Assembly: GCA_947623455.1 (NCBI GenBank)
Contig: OX392543.1
Span: forward strand, 21,140,757-21,204,756
Direction of reading: 5' to 3'
From: Mimachlamys varia
Taxonomy: Eukaryota > Mollusca > Bivalvia > Pectinida > Pectinidae
DNA: 64,000 nt
Position 1 is the first letter of the stretch; the number at the start of each line of letters is the position of its first letter. Positions 1 to 12,500 of this stretch are shown in pieces. Made by a program: the position numbers and the translations under genes. The notes beneath the pieces are model-generated. The model was not told where the DNA came from. It saw only the letters and a program-made list of their open reading frames with translations, and did not search any database.

Positions 1-1535
1 ATGTTCCTATCATCTTGGCCATTTTTATCCTGAGCCATTACGCTTGATGCGAACCAAAGACAAAATGGAGTTAGTGTAAGCAGTAACTATGGCAACCTTT
101 AATGATTAATGAAAAACTGAGAATATATTAGGTGGATGATGTCAGATGAAATGCTAAAAGCTAATATATGTCATGTTGATGGTGAATACACTTTAGGAGT
201 ATGGAAAAACATTCCAATTCTTTCCAGACTTCCAAATGAAAGTAGAGCTATAAAAAAATATTATTACAAAGAAGTTTACATTGAGCAAGCTAGAAACATT
301 TTTTCTACTAGCAGTTCTCACGCATAAAAAACACAGCTAAATATTTCAGAAAAGCAATGGCACAATTAGGTCTGGTGGAATCATGCAAAATGCATGTCTA
401 TGATTATTATGCAAATAGGCATATATATTTTTAACTTCTTTTTTTCCTTAATATTGCAGTCATTTAAAGTTTTTAATTTGCTAAAAGCAGAACTTCTTGA
501 TTAATTTCAATGATGCATAGCATGTTTTTCGCTTAATTTTTTTTTAAATGTTGTAGCTAAGATTTTGAATTTAAATGTTTTCACACATGTACATGTATGT
601 ATACATTCATTTAAATTTATTTTCCAGGTCATTTTTGTTATTTTCTAGATTTAAGTAAGCAGTATTGTTTAGTTGCCTTAATTTCTGAAAATATATATCT
701 CAATAAGATTTTTTTTTTTTTAATCTCTCTCAAAAAAATATTTTGATTGCAAAATTTTTATTCATTAAATCAATAATGATATTGTTATTTAGTATTATGA
801 ATGCACTTTTTCAAATTAAAGCCTGTCTCTTTACCAGAGAAATATAAATCCTGTCGGTCAGTCCCAATAAATGATATTAACGAGGGACACTGACCGGTCC
901 GCTAGCTGTACCGAAATAAAGGACTGACCACTCATGTGGAAATGCACGGAGCTACCAATTCAAGCATGAAGTTTTGATTTACCCTAAAAGTGACCATTAA
1001 CTGACCAGCCGGTAATAAGAATGATCACAAATACGGAAATCTGACATGAACGCTAAATGAGACAAATTCTGTTGACCGAGGGATGAACACAGCCTGCTAA
1101 TGCAGTATGAACTACCACTTGACAACGGACAGCCATCTTAGGTCCAGAACCATGTCTTGGTTATTTATGGAACTTGGTTATTTATGGAAACTTCTCGACT
1201 GTATTAAATCGAGTGTGATCTGATGTGTGTTTTTGTTTGAGTGGTTAATGTCCGCTTTGTAACTCGATGTCAGTTATTTTACCAGTAATCTAGGGTCTAG
1301 ATAAGTATGACATCACATTAACAATACCATGACGTGACGTCACGTCAAAAATTCAACAATGTCATGTCAAGGTCGGCCCTGAAATTTGCCAGCAACGTAA
1401 ACATTATACACTACAAGTATGATACAAATCATCAGGTAACCCAGGTATGAGAAAAAAAATCTCTTATCAGCCCTCGAGGAAAATTTTTTGAATTGCCAAA
1501 CACTAAACAAAACCTTGTGTTTTACATTTTAAGAC
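1..1535. other. AT-rich non-coding stretch, no gene recognised
   Basis: No coding region is recognisable. A 63-codon ORF lies at 136-327 on the plus strand, but it matches no family I know and has no visible splice or promoter context. The only clear structure is an 18-bp perfect palindrome at 1330-1347 holding a CRE-like TGACGTCA core. At 1450-1475 and 1536-1566 there are single degenerate 'gagat...tcttac' units that foreshadow the tandem arrays downstream. Confidence 0.5.
1330..1347. promoter_or_regulatory. 18-bp perfect palindrome with CRE core
   Basis: TGACGTGACGTCACGTCA equals its own reverse complement. It holds a central TGACGTCA, the consensus CREB/ATF site, overlapped on each side by TGACGT half-sites. 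No gene is recognised next to it, so a regulatory role is speculative and the site may be chance. Confidence 0.2.
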
Positions 1536-1554
1536 TTTTCCCTCTTGGGTTGAG

Positions 1555-2100
1555 ATCATCCTTTCTCTTACCATGGACAGGAATATCCACACTTTTACTG
1601 GTGTGAGATTTTCTTTTCTCTTACCCTGGACAGTGATATCCATACTTTTGCTGGTGTGAGATGTTCTTTTTTCTTACCATGGACAGGGATATCCACACTT
1701 TTACTGGTGTGAGATTTTCTTTTCTCTTACCCTGGACAGGGATATCCACACTTTTACTGGTGTGAGATTTTCTTTTCTCTTACCCTGGACAGGGATATCC
1801 ACACTTTTACTGGTGTGAGATTTTCTTTTCTCTTACCCTGGACAGGGATATCCACACTTTTACTGGTGTGAGATTTTCTTTTCTCTTACCCTGGACAGGG
1901 ATATCCACACTTTTGCTGGAGTAAGATTTTCTTTTCTCTTACCCTGGACAGGGATATCCACACTTTTACTGGTGTGAGATTTTCTTATCTCTTACCCTGG
2001 ACAGGGATATCCACACTTTTACTGGCGTGAGATTTTCTTATCTCTTACCCTGGACAGGGATATCCACACTTTTACTGATGTGAGAATTTCATTTCTCACC
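1555..2100. repeat. Minisatellite, 53-bp unit, about 10 copies
   Basis: Units begin with CTTACCCTGGACAGGG at 1567, 1620, 1673, 1726, 1779, 1832, 1885, 1938, 1991 and 2044, exactly 53 bp apart. Each carries GGATATCC and ends with GGTGTGAGATTTTC. The copies differ by only a few substitutions, which suggests recent homogenisation. The last unit decays into TTTCTCACCC. No reading frame is conserved. Confidence 0.95.
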
Positions 2101-2375
2101 CTACGGTGCGGCAGTTAGCTACGTACCCATGCATGCTCTTTAAACATTCACAACAACTGTATGACATCATAACAACAATACCATGATGTCACAGCAAAAA
2201 TACAATGAAATATCATGTTGGAAATATTCATCACATCAGCACTGTCAGTTTGTCTTGCATTGTTGCAATGTCAATATGAGATATAAATTGATTACGGTTT
2301 AAACAGTGTATGAAAAAGAATGTTTCACTTGGCATTATTATAGCCTTGTGTTTGACAACTTAAGAATCTTACTCC
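2101..2375. other. Spacer between two minisatellites
   Basis: Unique-looking AT-rich DNA of about 275 bp separates the 53-bp and 29-bp arrays. I see no gene or repeat in it. Confidence 0.5.
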
Positions 2376-2830
2376 TCAGGTTGAGATCCCCTTGTTTCTC
2401 CCCTAAGGCGGTCGAGATCCCCTTGTCTCACCCCCCAATGGTTGAGATCCCCTTGTCTCACCCCAAGGGTTGAGATCCCATTGTCTCACTCACCCCCAAG
2501 GGTTGAGATCCCCTTGTCTCACCCCCAAGGGTTAAGATCCCCTTGTCTTACCCCCAAGGGTTGAGATCCCCTTGTCTCACCCACAAGGGTTGAGATCTCC
2601 TTGTCTTACCCCCAAGGGTTGAGATCTCCTTGTCTCACCCCCAAGGGTTGAGATCTCCTTGTCTCACCCCCAAGGGTTGAGATCCCCTTGTCTTATCCCA
2701 ACGGGATGAGATCCCCTTGTCTTATCCCAAAGGGATGAGATCCCCTTGTCTCACCCCAAGGGTTGGGATCCCATTGTCTCACTCCCAAGGGGGTTGAAAG
2801 ATTCTTTTATTCTCACCCCTAAGGAGGTGA
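2376..2830. repeat. Minisatellite, 29-bp unit, about 15 copies
   Basis: The unit reads approximately GGGTTGAGATCCCCTTG followed by TCTCACCCCCAA. Each copy is a loose inverted repeat (GAGA against TCTC), so single strands could form small hairpins. Central copies are very similar and the outer ones are degenerate. The GAGAT-spacer-TCTYACC pattern is shared with the 53-bp array upstream. Confidence 0.92.
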
Positions 2831-2948
2831 TTATCAGATTCTTAATTAACCCTTATGACGGTGACCTTGATAAAATAAAATCATATGAATTTCTCTAATA
2901 TGTCTAACTTCAGAATTTATTTAAATGATCAGGATATCTACCATAAAT

Positions 2949-3182
2949 TTGGTTTGGTTTATTTTTGTTTTACATTCTATTACCAGCCATGGTCATTTAA
3001 GAAAGTGCCAGGTTTTGGAGGTGGAGGAAAGCCGGAGTACCCGGAGAAAAACCACCGACCTACGATCAGTACCAGTGGCAACTGCCCCACATGGAATTCG
3101 AACTCGCAATTAACCCAGAAGTGGAGGGCTAGTGGTAGAATGTTGGGACATCTTAATCGCTCCGAGCCAGTACCACGGTCCC
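2949..3182 (-). mobile_element. tRNA-derived SINE, bivalve type (S family), nearly full length
   Basis: Read on the minus strand this has a degenerate tRNA-like head near 3182-3120, the marker ACCACTAGCCCTCCAC, a diverged B-box region (GCGAGTTCGAATTCCATG), a body with CCGGGTACTCCGGC and CTCCAAAACCTGGCAC, and a tail. The tail carries TAATAGAATGTAAAAC in place of the family's usual TTAATAGGACGTTAAAC. The family recurs at 54767, 55569, 60913 and 62879. No clear TSD was found. ORFs crossing it on both strands are incidental. Confidence 0.85.
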
Positions 3183-3455
3183 TTTTACTATTAATATTTC
3201 CCGGTAAAAAGTACATGTGTATATTGTATATGTATAGCTGTAATGTATGTGTATGCCCAATGAGTAGAGACGCCGTTAATGTCGTAACTAATGAAAAAAC
3301 CAGACAGATTTATAACCCATCAGTGTTTACAGTATATTATGGGATGTTCACAATCAGTTCTGAGTCCATACCTAGACATAACACACATATCATGTATAAA
3401 ATGTTAAGTAACATGCACAGAGAAAACTCTGCCAAAGGAGGACTTGGCCATTTAA

Positions 3456-3545
3456 ACTAATTCACCCCCGAAGACACATTTTAACTGTTCCAATTCAAAG
3501 GCTGGCATAGTTCATTTTTAATTTCAGGGATGAAAGATGTAATAG
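3456..3545. mobile_element. Small foldback element (about 85 bp), copy 1
   Basis: Begins TTCACCCCCGAAGACACATT and ends with TTTCAGGGATGAA, imperfect inverted ends with a central ATTCAAAGGCTGG. Related copies are at 19210, 24908, 27168, 59208 (half) and 63967 (cut by the window edge). It resembles a minimal palindromic MITE, with no internal coding capacity. Confidence 0.6.
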
Positions 3546-3631
3546 TTTAGTGCTTCTCCCTGTCTAAGGGTTCAAAGGTTACCACTTAATTTTAAACATG
3601 CAGGTAACCAACAATTTAAGCAATACTCCGG

Positions 3632-4073
3632 TACAGTGGTTCCACTTAATATCACTCCTGTTAATATCACATTCCTCTTTATGTATCATGTTTTTCCCAA
3701 ACACCATGTAAATTCCCTCTTTATAATCTTTGTAATCTATTTGGTTAATATCAAGTATTTTGAGGTGAATTCCTCTTAATACATGTATTTAGATTGTTTT
3801 TAACAAATTATATAAAATACTTGAGTCCTGAAAATGATGCCATTTCCATTGATTTCTGATACAAATTGTACAAAATATAGCTAAGGAAATAATAAAAAAT
3901 ACCCCCCCCCCCCCTCAAAAAAAAATAATGCACGTTGTAATACCTTACTTTAATGGAAAATGGAAATGCACTAAATTTAATGGAAAAGTATTTTTCTCTT
4001 AATGTCACATTCCTGTTAAAATCATGTTTCTGTCTCACAAATACAATATGATATAAAGAGGAGTGTAACTGTA
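3632..4073. mobile_element. pogo/Tigger-like MITE (M1), copy a
   Basis: Begins TACAGTGGTTCCACTTAA and ends GGAGTGTAACTGTA, giving inverted ends of about 13 bp flanked by TA. Subterminal 'TTAATATCAC' blocks recur at both ends. Three more copies lie at 7681, 19569 and 26317. TA targeting and CAGTG termini fit the Tc1/mariner-pogo superfamily. An internal C13 run lies near 3902. There is no transposase, so it is non-autonomous. Confidence 0.75.
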
Positions 4074-4400
4074 CCACTTAATCACAAGGCCAAATCTTAC
4101 AGAAGCATTTTTTACTAATTAAACAGGTATAGCAGATGTCCTTGACATTTCTGGACATGTCTGTTTTTATTTTTTCTCTTTTAAACATAAATCAATAAAA
4201 AATTCTTTTGATTAATGGTGAGTGACCATTTGAAATCTCAGGTATTAAAATCCTGCTTGGACATCAAAGTTTCACTGTCATTTTGATGATGTCTATAAAT
4301 TCTTTTCTCTGTCTAATGCTTACATGTGTTGATCATAAAAGTTAAGAACCTTAATTTGGTTCCTCAAATTAAATGCTGCAGATGGAAATTACACATGTAT
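4074..4400. other. Intergenic, nothing recognised
   Basis: AT-rich sequence with no coding signal, repeat array or inverted repeat that I can support. Confidence 0.5.
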
Positions 4401-5340
4401 GTGAACAAGAGTCCCAATGGGCCGTAACACTCACATGAAACAAATGAATTCAAGGGGCCAATAACAGCAACTGTTTTTGAGAAGCAGGAAAATAAACATG
4501 GAAAGTAACAGGATATTATGGTTACATTTGAAAAGGATTCTCATAAAAGTAAAAACACTAAATTTGGTTACACGAGGATAAATAAATTACAAATTTTGAC
4601 AAAGCACCTTTAAAGACCTTCATTTCTATTTATGAAGAGTCTCAGGTTTGTAACATATCAGGATCAGAAAAAGATGAAGTCAAATATGATATTGTAAAAG
4701 TGAAATTTTTTTGCAGTGAGGAAAATTTCGCTGGCATTAAATCACAGCGAATGTTATCCACATGCAAAATTATTCAATAACACTCATTTGAACTATGAAA
4801 TTAATAATAGCATTAGAGTATACAGTGTAAAACAGCATGACCGTGGCGTGAATATTTCCAAATTGAAAATAGTTTGGAGACAGACTAAGTGGAAAATATT
4901 GGCTTCTACAGTAATGAAACTGCAAAGGGCCATAACCCTGTAAGTTACAATCAAGTTAGTCCCATTGTCAGCCTCTGCAACTGAGATGCTATTGATATAT
5001 TCATACCATGTTCTATCATAGTCCATTCATATTTAATCAAGTTATAGTGTTCACGAAATCCAATGGTAATAAAACTACAAAGGGTCATAACTCTGAATTT
5101 CACAAAATCCAATATTCATGTAACAAAACTACAAAGGGTCTTAACTCTTTAATTCATGATCAAGTTAGTCCCATAGTCAAACTCATCTGGGATCTTAATG
5201 ATATAATACTGTATACCAAGTTTCATGAAATCTGTTCATATTAATTTACTCAAATCATTGTGTTCACGAGAAAAAAGTAACTTTTGATGGATGCAAGACG
5301 CGTGAGAATGGACCAAGAACAATTGCAAAAGGTCACCATG
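4401..5340. repeat. Diverged bivalve dispersed repeat, possibly a decayed pearl/Helitron-like copy
   Basis: Starts with ACAAGAGTCCCAATGGGCC, close to the 5' end of the intact element at 13824. It holds several 'aaagggYcataactct' and 'caagttagtccca' direct repeats (4925-5200) and a 'gttcacgaRaa' motif. The right part near 5330 has 'aggtcacc' but no clean terminal hairpin. An old, decayed element with internal repeats is the best reading, with limited support. Confidence 0.4.
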
Positions 5341-6680
5341 AAGTAAAAAATTACTCAGAACATGCGAATGTTTCAAATCAGATACAACAATGACTGACAC
5401 AAACAGCTGAGCATTTCTTTTTCATCTCATTATGCATCAAAAGTTTATTCTGAATTTTAAAACCTGGAAAGGGAATATCTATTTCCTAAAAAGACTATAA
5501 TTTACCCCCTGAGATCAATTCGGAGGAGGGTTGGACATGCTTCGTCGAACGGAATGTTTAAAGTCGCCATACCGAAACATTTGGTACCGTGTTTCTAATT
5601 TCAAAAATGATCCTGATTCGGCAAAATGTTCACTGATAGATAAACAAGGTATTGATTATATTGCTGGTGTTTTCAAAACCATGGCAACTAAACCTAATGG
5701 AATGTTTATATTTAAACCAACTAACACATGGCCAGGTTCAGAAACGAATGTTTTACAACAGCTGAAAAACAGGTCACTTGCATGATGACATCACCAGATA
5801 CCAGACAGAAGTTAGCACCCAGATATTGTGAGTTGCCATGGGGATAGATCCGCCACGCAATTCATACATAATTAGACATCGCTAGTGTCTTCTATCAATC
5901 ATTGATTGTATACGTGGTGACAAACGATGGAAGCGATACGACACTCTCCATATATCAATAACTCTAACAGAAAACTGCCGACGAAACACACTTTTAACAT
6001 TGCACTGAGGAAATTGATGTTTCAAAAAATACAATAATTAATCAGAATTTTTTTTTTAACGATTTTCTTTGAACGACAGTATAGCAATTGTTACAGTAAC
6101 ATATCTGTACTCTTGCTGGTATCTACTCTATCATTACACAGCTGTCACAGGTAATCAATATCAAAGGCATATATGTAAAGTTTAATATTATTTAGAAATA
6201 TTTTTCAATTCCAGGACAAAGCAGAATTATCCTGCATATCCTTTATTGAAGATTGGAGCAGTAATATGTAACACACAAGTTTGTTTTTCATTTGCTCATT
6301 TAGTGGCCTAGTCTGATTGCTTTCCATTGGTTATTGTGCATTGTGCAAACACTTTTTACAGTTTTGACTTCTTCTCTAGAACCAGTGTTTTTTTTTATCA
6401 AACTTGCCCAGAATCATTCTCTGCAAACAGACTTAGCTTGAAATTATTATTCTTCCGTTCATTTCTTATTCTTTAGTTATTAACTCTGGGCATGATAAAA
6501 AAAATTCAAGGAGAGTCAGGTTTGTGATTATAATGAAAACAATATTTCAAGTCAGAACTTTTTTTTCAAATTATTCTTTTGTAGTAAAGCAGTAAGATTA
6601 AGGCATTAAATACCAAAAGGGATGTCACTTTCTACTGAAGGTAAAATCTCGGAGGAGAAAAATCAATTTTTCTAAATACT
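5341..6680. other. Intergenic stretch with one unrecognised 84-codon ORF
   Basis: A plus-strand ORF at 5531-5785 has fairly balanced amino-acid composition (cysteines, WYRV, NTWPGS) and could be an exon or decayed gene fragment. I recognise no domain, and there is no clear acceptor or donor. The rest of the stretch is AT-rich with no visible features. Confidence 0.3.
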
Positions 6681-6885
6681 AGAAATGTCTGCGAGACATA
6701 AATGCCCCCATATGATATTAGTTCTTCATGCTTATTATGTATGCAAAAATTGATGGCAAACGGATCAGTAGTTATTTCAATAAGCTGGTTACATTACCAT
6801 GTGACGGGACGGGGATGAGACAGCTAGGACAGACATGGGTAACACTATATGCCCCCCCCCCTTTCATGGCAGGGGCTTAATAAAA
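6681..6885. mobile_element. Short dispersed element with terminal hairpins
   Basis: The left end has the hairpin TGTCTGCGAGACA followed by TAAATGCCCCC. The right end has GCCCCCCCCCCC-TTTCATGG-CAGGGGC, another hairpin. The arrangement (5' hairpin, G/C-rich 3' hairpin, no coding) resembles non-autonomous Helitron-like elements frequent in bivalves. The boundaries are approximate and only one copy is present here. Confidence 0.4.
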
Positions 6886-7369
6886 ACTTAGTCAATACTG
6901 CCAAAATTTGGCAGAATTAATTTTGACATTTAAAAAGGCTTCTTCGAAATATGGACACAGATGAAGAAAAATGTGAAAACAAAAGGAAAGGAACACTTAA
7001 ATAGGTAAGTGTTAATTTAGTACCATATTTATTCTGAAATAATTTAATACCATGGGGACCAACACATAAATCTTGGACTGACAGTAGAGGGTGGTCTTAT
7101 TACAGGACAAAACACCTTGTTAGCATAATATAAATTGGTGGGCTTATTACTGAGCATGGTCTTATTGTCCATGATCAGCCGTAAATTTTTGGAATTTATT
7201 TGCTCATGAATTTTATGATTCAAAGTATGCTCAATATAATACTTGCAAACCAAAGTGAAGTATATTATAAAGTATAACATCAGATGATAAGATAAATTTA
7301 TTCAAAGTTAGTGGGAATAAAAACATTAAGCTCTAAAGACAGGATATAACTGTATAATTATATCGGACA

Positions 7370-7560
7370 AGGTGACCTAGTAAAGGGCCATAACTCTGTG
7401 AATGCCAAAGTGTCATGCAAAATTAACAATGGGCCATAACTCAGTAAAGGGCCAAAGTATCATTCCCAGTTAACAAAGGGTCATAACTCTGTAAATGCCA
7501 AAATGTTACGCAGAGTTTAAAAGGGACTAACTGTAACTTCTGTAACTGTTTTAGAAAAAG
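7370..7560. repeat. Degenerate tandem repeat with gggccataactctg motif
   Basis: Three to four copies of a roughly 60-bp unit carrying 'aaagggYcataactcWgtaaa' and 'gccaaaRtRt'. The motif is abundant in bivalve intergenic DNA. An isolated further copy lies near 7612. Confidence 0.6.
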
Positions 7561-7680
7561 TGATGGACAGCTTTTAAATAGAAGGTGTACACTGTATTAT
7601 TGCAGCTAACAGAGGGCCATCACTCTGAATATGTCTCAAAGAAATACAGATAACAGAGGCTACAACTCCATATACCTCAA

Positions 7681-8125
7681 TACAGTGGACTCCACTTAAT
7701 ATCACCCCTGTTTATATCACATTCCTCTTTATATCATGTTTTTCCCAAGCACCATTTTCTCTCTATATAATCTATGTAATTTTATTTGGTTAATATCATG
7801 TATTTTGGGGTGAATTCCTCTTAATATCATGGTTTTTTTAACCAATCACATAAAATATCTAGAAAATGATGTCATTTCCATTGATTTCAGATTCAACTTG
7901 TACAAAACGTTGCATAGAAAAATAAAAAATAACTCCAAAAATGATCTTAAATTAAAATAATATTGAAACATCTTCATATGTACATTGAATAGCTTACTTT
8001 TAGTTATGGAGATTGGAAATGCACTAGATTTAGTGGAAAAGCATGTTTCTCTTAATGTCACATTCCTGTTAATATCATGTTTTTGTCTGACAAATGCAAC
8101 ATGATATAAAGACGAGTGCAGTGTA
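7681..8125. mobile_element. pogo/Tigger-like MITE (M1), copy b
   Basis: Begins TACAGTGGACTCCACTTAA and ends GACGAGTGCAGTGTA, with TA at both edges. It is collinear with the copies at 3632 and 19569. A minus-strand 71-codon ORF inside has a near-identical counterpart frame in other copies but shows no transposase features. Confidence 0.8.
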
Positions 8126-8845
8126 TTAGGGTTATGAGGAAGGAATGATACCTTATTTTAGAATGCACCACCAAGATTGAGATATATACTGCATTTAATT
8201 TAGCAAACAAGCAGATGGATCATTCAAACGTGAGTTAAGTCTCAAATGTTTGTACCAGTTGGAAGTATAACTGGCTTTGAATCAATCACTCAAGTGACTT
8301 AGAATATTGATGGGATGATCCATCAGTACATTTCCATTGATGATGCACACATGCAGCCCAATCATTTTAAGAGATCCTTTTCAATCAAATGACCGACTAT
8401 CATATATTCTAGTATCTAAATACATTAATTGAATTGATGTATATGAAACGTTTGGAAAATGAAATATTGTTTCTGCATATTGCAATATCAAAATATTCCA
8501 AAGCCAATACGAAACTTACCATATACCTTTTCACAATACGACAAATCTTAACAGTAAAATTGAACCTATGAATCAACGACAGCTTCGGGTTTGCAGAGTT
8601 TTTATGGGCGAGCTAGCAGCTGGTTCTTGATTGAAACGCAAGTAACTGTACATGTGGCCAGTCTATTATAGAGGTCATATACACAATTGTATATCCATTC
8701 TCCCAGGGACTGGCTAGAATGGTCAACCACTGCTGGCTTTATGGACAGGGGACTGGCTGGAATGGTCAACCCCTGCTGGCTTTATGGACAGTTATTACTA
8801 TAACTCATAACAATGGGATTGAAATATCACTAAAGTAGATTAATT
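8126..8845. other. Intergenic, with a short two-copy tandem duplication
   Basis: At about 8703-8790 a 46-bp segment (GGGACTGGCTRGAATGGTCA followed by ACCNCTGCTGGCTTTATGG) is duplicated in tandem. Otherwise I see nothing in this stretch. Confidence 0.5.
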
Positions 8846-8960
8846 GTCTCTTCTATACGCAACAATATCCTATCTATCAATAACCTCTCTTTGCTAGTAA
8901 CCCGTCTATACAAATAACTAGTAACATCTCTCTGTGAATAACTTCTATATGCTAATTTTT
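8846..8960. repeat. Degenerate outlying copies of the 17-bp minisatellite
   Basis: Scattered 'ctRtctatacaaataac'-like units, such as the ones around 8905-8930, are diverged relatives of the large array that begins at 9560. They may mark the old edge of that array. Confidence 0.5.
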
Positions 8961-9079
8961 GAACTATAATGCTAGACATTTGGTTAAATCATCACCCCCC
9001 TTCCACCACAGAATGTGACTATGCACCTCACCGAAATACCTCAAACAAGTATTGTAAGTGGCTCGTAGTGTATGAGATA

Positions 9080-9545
9080 TAGGGCCTCGACAAGCTTTTC
9101 TCTGATGTAGGTCAAAGGTCAAAATGTATGTCGAAGTGACCTGCTTTTAATGCACAACACACTGCCTCACCAAGGTGAACGCAAACCCCAAGTATAAATT
9201 TCCAGGGAATTGCATGCAGTGTAAGAGATTGTATAGAGTCATGGCAAGCTTTTCTTTGATTTAGGTCAAAGGTCAAAATGAAGGTCAGAGTGACTGACTT
9301 TTGATGCAAGACACACTGCCTCAGCAAGCTTAAGGTGAACACATATGCATACATTTGTATGTGACTTGTATAAAATAGAGTGAGAACAAGCTTTACCTTG
9401 ATGTAGGTCAAAGGTCAAAATGTCAGGCTAGAGTGACTTACTTTAGATGAATTTAAGACACACTGCTTCACTAAGCTGACCCGTACCTCAAGTATAAATT
9501 TTCAGTGACTATTGAATGAGATAGGGCTTGAGCAACACAGCAGAA
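9080..9545. repeat. About 150-bp tandem repeat, three imperfect copies
   Basis: Each copy contains TAGGTCAAAGGTCAAAATG (9106, 9262, 9404), then 'agtgac..act', 'acacactgcYtca' and 'aagtataaatttYcag'. Spacing is 156 and 142 bp. The open minus-strand frame across it is an artefact of the repeats. Confidence 0.75.
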
Positions 9546-9559
9546 GAATTTCGACAAAG

Positions 9560-12500
9560 ACAAATTATCTCTCTATACAAATAACCTCTCTATACAAATA
9601 ATCTCTCTATACAAATTATCTCTCTATAAAAATTATTTCTCTATACAAAATAATTTCTCTATAAAAATTATCTCTCTGTACTAATAATCTCCCTATACTA
9701 ATAACCTTTCTTTACAAATAACCTCTCCCTACAAATAACCTCTCTATACAAATAACCTCTCTATACAAATTATCTCTCCATACCAATAATCTCTTTATAC
9801 AAATAATCTCTTTATACAAATAACCTCTCTTTACAAATAACCTCTCTATACAAATTATCATTCTATACAAATAACCTCTCCATACAAATAACCTCTCTAT
9901 ACAAATAACCTCTCCATACAAATTATCTCTCCATACCAATAATCTCTTTATACAAATAATCTCTCTTTACAAATAACCACTCTATACAAATAACCTCTCG
10001 ATACAAATTATCTCTCCATACAAATAACCTCTCTATACAAATTATCTCTCCATACAAATAATCTCTTTATACAAATAATCTCTCTATACAAATAACCTCT
10101 CCATACAAATAACCTCTCTATACAAATAACCTCTCTATACAAATTATCTCTCCATACAAATAATCTCTATATACAAATAATCTCTCTATACAAATAACCT
10201 CTCCATACAAATTATCTCTCCATACAAATAACCTCTCTATACAAATTATCTCTCCATACAAATAATCTCTTTATACAAATAATCTCTCTATACAAATAAC
10301 CTCTCTATACAAATAACCTCTCTATACAAATTATCTCTCTTTACAAATAATCTCTCTATACAAATAATCTCTCTATACAAATAACCTCTCTATACAAATT
10401 ATCACTCCATACAAATAACCTCTCCATACAAATAACCTCTCCATACAAATAACCTCTCCATACAAATAACCTCTCTATACAAATTATCTCTCCATACAAA
10501 TTATCTCTCCATACAAATAATGTCTTTATACAAATAATCTCTCCATACAAATAATCTCTTTATACAATTAATCTCTTTATACAAATAACCTGTCCATACA
10601 AATAACCACTCTATACAAATAACCTCTCCATACAAATTATCTCTCCATACAAATAATGTCTTTATACAAATAATCTCTCTATACAAATGACCTCTCCATA
10701 CAAATAACCTCTCTATACAAATTATCTCTCCATTCAAATAACCTCTCTTTACAAATAATCTCTCTATACAAATAACCTCTCTATACAAATTATCTCTCCA
10801 TACAAATAACCTCTCCATACAAATAACCACTCTATACAAATAACCTCTCTATACAAATTTCTCTTTACAAATAATCTCTCTATACAAATAACCTCTCCAT
10901 ACAAATAACCTCTCTATACAAATAACCTCTCTATACAAATTATCTCTCCATACCAATAATCTCTTTATACAAATAATCTCTTTATACAAATAACCTCTCT
11001 TTACAAATAACCTCTCTATACAAATTATCACTCCATACAAATAACCTCTCCATACGAATAACCTCTCTATACAAATAACCTCTCCATACAAATAACCTCT
11101 CTATACAAATTATCACTCCATACAAATAACCTCTCCATACAAATAACCTCTCTATACAAATTATCACTCCATACAAATAACCTCTCCATATGAATAACCT
11201 CTCCATACAAATAACCTCTCCATACAAATAACCTCTCTATACAAATTATCTCTCAATACAAATTATCTCTCCATACAAATAATGTCTTTATACAAATAAT
11301 CTCTCCATACAAATAATCTCTTTATACAATTAATCTCTTTATACAAATAACCTCTCCATACAAATAACCACTCTATACAAATAACCTCTCCATACAAATT
11401 ATCTCTCCATACAAATAATGTCTTTATACAAATAATCTCTTTATACAAATAACCTCTCCATACAAATAACCACTCTATACAAATAACCTCTCTATACAAA
11501 TTATCTCTCCATACAAATAACCTCTCCATACAAATAATCTCTCTATACAAATAACCTCTCCATACAAATAACCTCTCTATACAAATAACCTCTCTATACA
11601 AATTATCTCTCCATTCAAATAACCTCTCTTTACAAATAATCTCTTTATACAAATAACCTCTCTTTACAAATAATCTCTCTATACTAATAATCTCTCTTTA
11701 CAAATAACCTCTCTATACAAATTATCTCTCCATACAAATAATCTCTTTATACAAATAATCTCTCTTTATAAATAATCTCTCTATACAAATAACCTCTCCA
11801 TACAAATAACCTCTCCATACAAATAACCTCTCTTTACAAATAACCTCTCTATACAAATTATCTCTCCATACAAATAATCTCTCTATATTAATAATCTCTA
11901 TACAAATTCTCTCTCCATACAAATAACCTCTCCATACAAATAATCTCTCTATACAAATAACCTCTCCATACAAATAACCTCTCTATACAAATAACCTCTC
12001 TATACAAATAACCTCTCTATACAAATTATCTCTCCATACCAATAATCTCTTTATACAAATAATCTCTTTATACAAATAACCTCTCTTTACAAATAACCTC
12101 TATATACAAATAATCTCTCTATACAAATAATCTCTCTATACAAATAATCTCTCTATACAAATAATCTCTCTATACAATTAACCTCTCCATACAAATAACC
12201 TCTCTATACAAATAATCTCTCTATACAAATAACCTCTCTATACAAATTATCTCTGCATACAAATTATCTCTCCATAAAAACAATCTCTTTATACAAATAA
12301 TCTCTTTATACAAATAACCTCTCCATACAAATAACCACTCTATACAAATAACCTCTCTATACAAATTATCTCTCCATACAAATAATCTCTTTATACAAAT
12401 AATCTTTTTATACAAATAACCTCTCCATACAAATAACCTCTCTATACAAATTATCTCTCCATACAAATAATCTCTTTATACAAATAATCTCTTTATACAA